Positions 6,708 through 8,455 of a DNA stretch of 8,455 nucleotides are shown here, one piece after another (the first letter of the stretch is position 1; each line of letters opens with the position of its first letter). The stretch spans positions 1 to 8,455 of the forward strand of contig CANQIM010000047.1 in NCBI GenBank assembly GCA_947624075.1, read 5' to 3'. The translations under genes were made by a program, and so were the position numbers. A model generated the notes under the pieces. That model had not been told where the DNA came from. It was given only the letters and a program-made list of their open reading frames with translations, and did no database searches. This DNA comes from an uncultured Bacilli bacterium. GTDB taxonomy: Bacteria; Bacillota_I; Bacilli_A; RF39; UBA660.

Positions 6708-6736
6708 ATTCTAACAGATAATTCTTTCTTTTCCAA
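6708..6736 (-). promoter_or_regulatory. Sigma-A promoter (extended -10) of the 359-aa gene
   Basis: On the minus strand TTGGAA (6736-6731) is separated by exactly 17 bp from TAGAAT (6713-6708). The -10 box is preceded by TGT, giving a TGn extended -10. It lies directly after the nfo terminator and gives a leader of roughly 20 bases before the ATG at 6681. Confidence 0.6.
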
Positions 6737-6737
6737 G

Positions 6738-6758
6738 AAAAAAAGAAGTATTACTTCT
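6738..6758 (-). terminator. Rho-independent terminator of nfo
   Basis: On the minus strand AGAAGT-AAT-ACTTCT forms a 6-bp stem, or 7 bp if the loop closes further, followed by an uninterrupted run of seven T. The stem begins inside the nfo stop codon, so the gene and terminator overlap. Confidence 0.65.
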
Positions 6759-7653
6759 AATTATTGATATGTTCTTGTGACTTAATTTTTTCTAATAATT
6801 TATCGTCAAATTTCTTGTTTTTTATCATAGCAATTTCATATTTGTAAGGTGCATATTCCCTATCAACATAAGGTGTCTCCAAAATTTTAGGTATATCTTC
6901 TAATTTCTTATTATAAATTATATTAATTAAAGTATCGAAACCTATATAACCAAAGCCAATATTTTCATGTCTATCTTTATGAGCTCCTACTTCATTTTTG
7001 CTGTCATTTACATGGACACATTTTATTTTATCGATACCTATTAAGGAATCAAATTCATTTAAAAATTTATCAAAATCTTTTATATCATAACCAGCATCAC
7101 TTAAGTGACAAGTATCAAGACATACACCAATATGTTCTTTATCTTCAACTAAGTTAATTATTTGAGCAATCTCTTCTAATTTAGAACCAACTTCTGATCC
7201 TTTTCCAGCCATTGTTTCAAGTAGAATAGTAACAGAAGTGTTTCCTAAAATCATATTTAATCCTTGGGCAATATTTTTAATACCTTCTTCTATTCCACAA
7301 CCTACATGACTGCCTGGATGTAAAACGATATTTTTTATACCTAGCTCCTCACATCTAGAAATTTCACCCTTTAAAAAGTTAACTGCAAACATATACTTAT
7401 CAGAATTATCAGCATTGCCTAAATTAATAATATAAGGTGCATGAACAATGACTTTACTATAGTCAATATTTTCCTCTTGCATTTTTAAAAGAGCTTCTTT
7501 TGTTAAAGCATCATCTATTTTATAACGCATTGTATTTTGAGGAGCACCTGTATAAAACATAAAAGTATTTGCTCCATAACTTAAAGTTTCATTTAAACTT
7601 CCTAAAAGTTGACTATCTTTTTTAAAACCAACATGACTTCCAATTAATAACAT
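6757..7653 (-). CDS. nfo: Endonuclease IV (AP endonuclease, base-excision repair)
   Basis: Endonuclease IV cuts DNA 5' of abasic sites and removes blocked 3' ends in base-excision repair, using a three-zinc centre in a TIM barrel. The 298-residue protein has normal family length and all the signature blocks in order: GSHVGF near the start, IVHAPYIINLGN, LHPGSHVG, LLETMAGKGSEVG, CLDTCHLSDAGYD, VHVNDSKNEVG, KDRHENIGFG and ILETPY. The nine zinc ligands by family alignment are all present: H71, H112, E146, D180, H183, H214, D227, H229 and E259, so the enzyme should be active. The start at 7653 lies after a purine-rich GGAAGTAGTGGTAGT leader whose ribosome site is only moderate. A perfect extended -10 promoter is just upstream and a terminator overlaps the stop codon, so it is probably monocistronic. 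A decayed tnpB element ends directly upstream of its promoter. Confidence 0.96.
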   Translation of the reverse strand: MLLIGSHVGFKKDSQLLGSLNETLSYGANTFMFYTGAPQNTMRYKIDDALTKEALLKMQEENIDYSKVIVHAPYIINLGNADNSDKYMFAVNFLKGEISRCEELGIKNIVLHPGSHVGCGIEEGIKNIAQGLNMILGNTSVTILLETMAGKGSEVGSKLEEIAQIINLVEDKEHIGVCLDTCHLSDAGYDIKDFDKFLNEFDSLIGIDKIKCVHVNDSKNEVGAHKDRHENIGFGYIGFDTLINIIYNKKLEDIPKILETPYVDREYAPYKYEIAMIKNKKFDDKLLEKIKSQEHINN

Positions 7654-7677
7654 ACTACCACTACTTCCTTCATAAGT

Positions 7678-7686
7678 ATTATAACA
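7678..7686 (-). promoter_or_regulatory. nfo: Extended -10 promoter of nfo
   Basis: TGTTATAAT on the minus strand is a perfect TGn-TATAAT extended -10 element about 25 bp before the nfo ATG. The -35 position at 17 bp (7706-7701) is a poor match and falls inside a palindrome, as expected for an extended -10 promoter that does not rely on a -35 box. Confidence 0.6.
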
Positions 7687-7700
7687 TCATTTGAACAAAA

Positions 7701-7720
7701 ATGATTTATAAATAAATCAT
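7701..7720. repeat. Perfect 9-bp palindrome upstream of the nfo promoter
   Basis: ATGATTTAT, two bases, then ATAAATCAT form a perfect inverted repeat. It lies between the element-end hairpin (7723-7740) and the nfo -10 box, covering the nfo -35 position. It could be an operator for nfo, part of the mobile-element right end or its target, or a simple AT-rich coincidence. Confidence 0.45.
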
Positions 7721-7818
7721 GCCCAAATCTCACGATTTGGTATTTCTCCTTCATAGGATATTTTATCCTCCAGAGACCAATTTCCGCATAGTCGCTATCG
7801 TACTTGATTTATTTTATT
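7721..7818 (-). ncRNA. Candidate omega-RNA (reRNA) scaffold / right end of an IS200/IS605-type element
   Basis: This stretch directly follows the tnpB stop codon and is less A/T-biased than its surroundings. On the minus strand it carries successive hairpins: a CGATAG/CTATGCG-type stem near 7780-7800, a perfect AGGATA-AAA-TATCCT stem (7769-7755), and a perfect CCAAATC-GTGA-GATTTGG stem (7740-7723). In IS200/IS605-family elements the right end has a subterminal hairpin and encodes the RNA that guides TnpB, with the guide taken from flanking DNA. Position and structures fit that; exact RNA ends and homology cannot be shown here. Only the right end of the element is in the window. Confidence 0.45.
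7723..7740. repeat. Subterminal hairpin of the element right end
   Basis: CCAAATC and GATTTGG are perfect 7-bp arms around a 4-base loop. In IS200/IS605 elements such a hairpin near the right end is the TnpA transposase recognition structure. No tnpA is visible, so any mobility would have to be supplied in trans. Confidence 0.5.
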
Positions 7819-8455
7819 TTAACATATTTGTCCTATATATTTTCTTATTCCTTCCATTAATATATTTATACTTGCATTTATATCTCTATCTATTACATTT
7901 CCACATTTATCGCATTCATAACTTCTTATATTTAAGTCCTTTAGCTCTTTTTTTCTATTACCACATATACTACATGTTTGACTACTTGGATAATATGTAT
8001 CTATTTTTATTAATTTCTTATTTTCCCATAAACACTTATATTCCAGCTGTCTTATTATTTCACTTAAAGAACAATTTGCGATATATTTTGATAAATGATG
8101 TTTTCCTTTTTCCATCATTTCTTTTACTTTTAAACTTTCACATGCGATTATGTCATTTTCTTTTACTAGAGTACTTGTTATTAAATGAGTATAATATTTT
8201 CTTGCATTTTTTACTTTTTCATAATATCTTTGAATTTTTATTATTATTTTCTTTCTATTATTGCTTCCTTTTCTACTTCTAGATAGAGCTTTATTATATC
8301 CTTTTATTTTTCTTTCAAATTTCTTTTATAAAAATTTAAATAGGCTCTATCTAAATTTTCTAATGAAGTTCTTAATGAACAACTATCTACTTCTTTTAAC
8401 CATGGATACTCTACATATAAAAGTAATAGATCTTTCTTCATATCTTTTAAAGATA
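7819..8455 (-). pseudogene. tnpB: Degenerate tnpB (RNA-guided endonuclease of IS200/IS605), internal deletion and frameshift
   Basis: TnpB is an RNA-guided RuvC-type DNA nuclease, ancestral to Cas12. An N-terminal fragment enters from the right edge and reads VEYPWLKEVDSCSLRTSLEN LDRAY before a TAA at 8306-8304. A second frame, open from about 8325 to 7819 (168 codons), starts KKFERKIKGYNKALSRSRKG. It keeps the RuvC-II Glu (IIACESLKVK), the YPSSQTCSICG...CDKCG zinc finger (four Cys) and the RuvC-III DRDINASINI motif. In intact TnpB, well over a hundred residues separate the two segments, including the RuvC-I catalytic Asp (GIDLG). Here they abut near 8317-8325 in different frames. The gene is therefore broken twice over: a deletion plus a frameshift. 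The C-terminal half could be translated from the ATG at 8118 (99 residues) but would not be a nuclease. The upstream end is off the window. Confidence 0.88.

Larger units (their letters stand above)
7701..8455 (-). mobile_element. Remnant of an IS200/IS605-family (TnpB-type) element, left part beyond the window
   Basis: The element is defined by the tnpB pseudogene, its 3' structured tail and a subterminal hairpin. The right boundary is placed near 7701-7720 only approximately, because no target duplication is made by this family. The 5' end, and any tnpA gene, lie beyond the right edge. Confidence 0.55.

Noticed and set aside
7719..8282. Plus-strand 187-codon frame rich in Phe, Leu, Tyr and Ile
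   Set aside because: It lies antisense to the clear tnpB remnant and its element end. The hydrophobic composition is the complement of an A-rich coding strand, and there is no ribosome site.
1..8455. CRISPR array, tRNA or rRNA genes
   Set aside because: No regularly spaced direct repeats, tRNA cloverleaf or rRNA-like GC-rich conserved segment was seen on either strand.

Overview
The window is AT-rich bacterial DNA. It fits a low-GC Firmicutes relative (Bacilli/Erysipelotrichia or the uncultured Mollicutes-related gut lineages). The supporting signs are strong GGAGG-type ribosome sites, A/T-rich codon choice, and a class B PBP plus a class B sortase (so the cell has a wall). A DUF2624-like gene near nfo recalls the Bacillus yqfT-yqfS neighbourhood. 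Tryptophan is encoded by TGG, so the standard code 11 applies. The species cannot be named from this window.

Layout. At 1-2305 (minus) lies a two-gene cassette: a 112-residue helical protein, then, translationally coupled, a large secreted-effector-like protein. Its first 652 residues are visible and its C-terminus lies beyond the left edge. The architecture resembles type VII secretion (LXG/WXG100-like) effectors with a small partner. At 2404-3174 (minus) is a membrane-anchored class B sortase with its own near-consensus promoter and a downstream terminator. At 3236-5284 (minus) is a PBP2-type class B transpeptidase. Divergent from it, at 5359-5607 (plus), is a short DUF2624-like gene whose start codon appears to be non-canonical. 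It overlaps tail-to-tail with an unrecognised 359-residue gene at 5602-6681 (minus), which has a good extended -10 promoter. At 6757-7653 (minus) is endonuclease IV (nfo), with an extended -10 promoter and a terminator starting at its stop codon. From 7654 to the right edge is the decayed end of an IS200/IS605-family element: a tnpB pseudogene that has lost its RuvC-I region by internal deletion and frameshift. It is followed by hairpins resembling the right end/omega-RNA scaffold, only tens of bases upstream of the nfo promoter.

How it fits together. The left half (effector-like cassette, sortase, PBP) concerns the cell surface: secretion, covalent anchoring and peptidoglycan cross-linking. 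The right half holds a base-excision repair enzyme and a dying mobile element. The best candidates for something new are the nuclease-dead tnpB with retained RNA-like end structures beside nfo, the sortase lacking its expected catalytic Arg, the apparent ATC-initiated DUF2624 gene, and the J-domain-like motif inside the effector-like protein.
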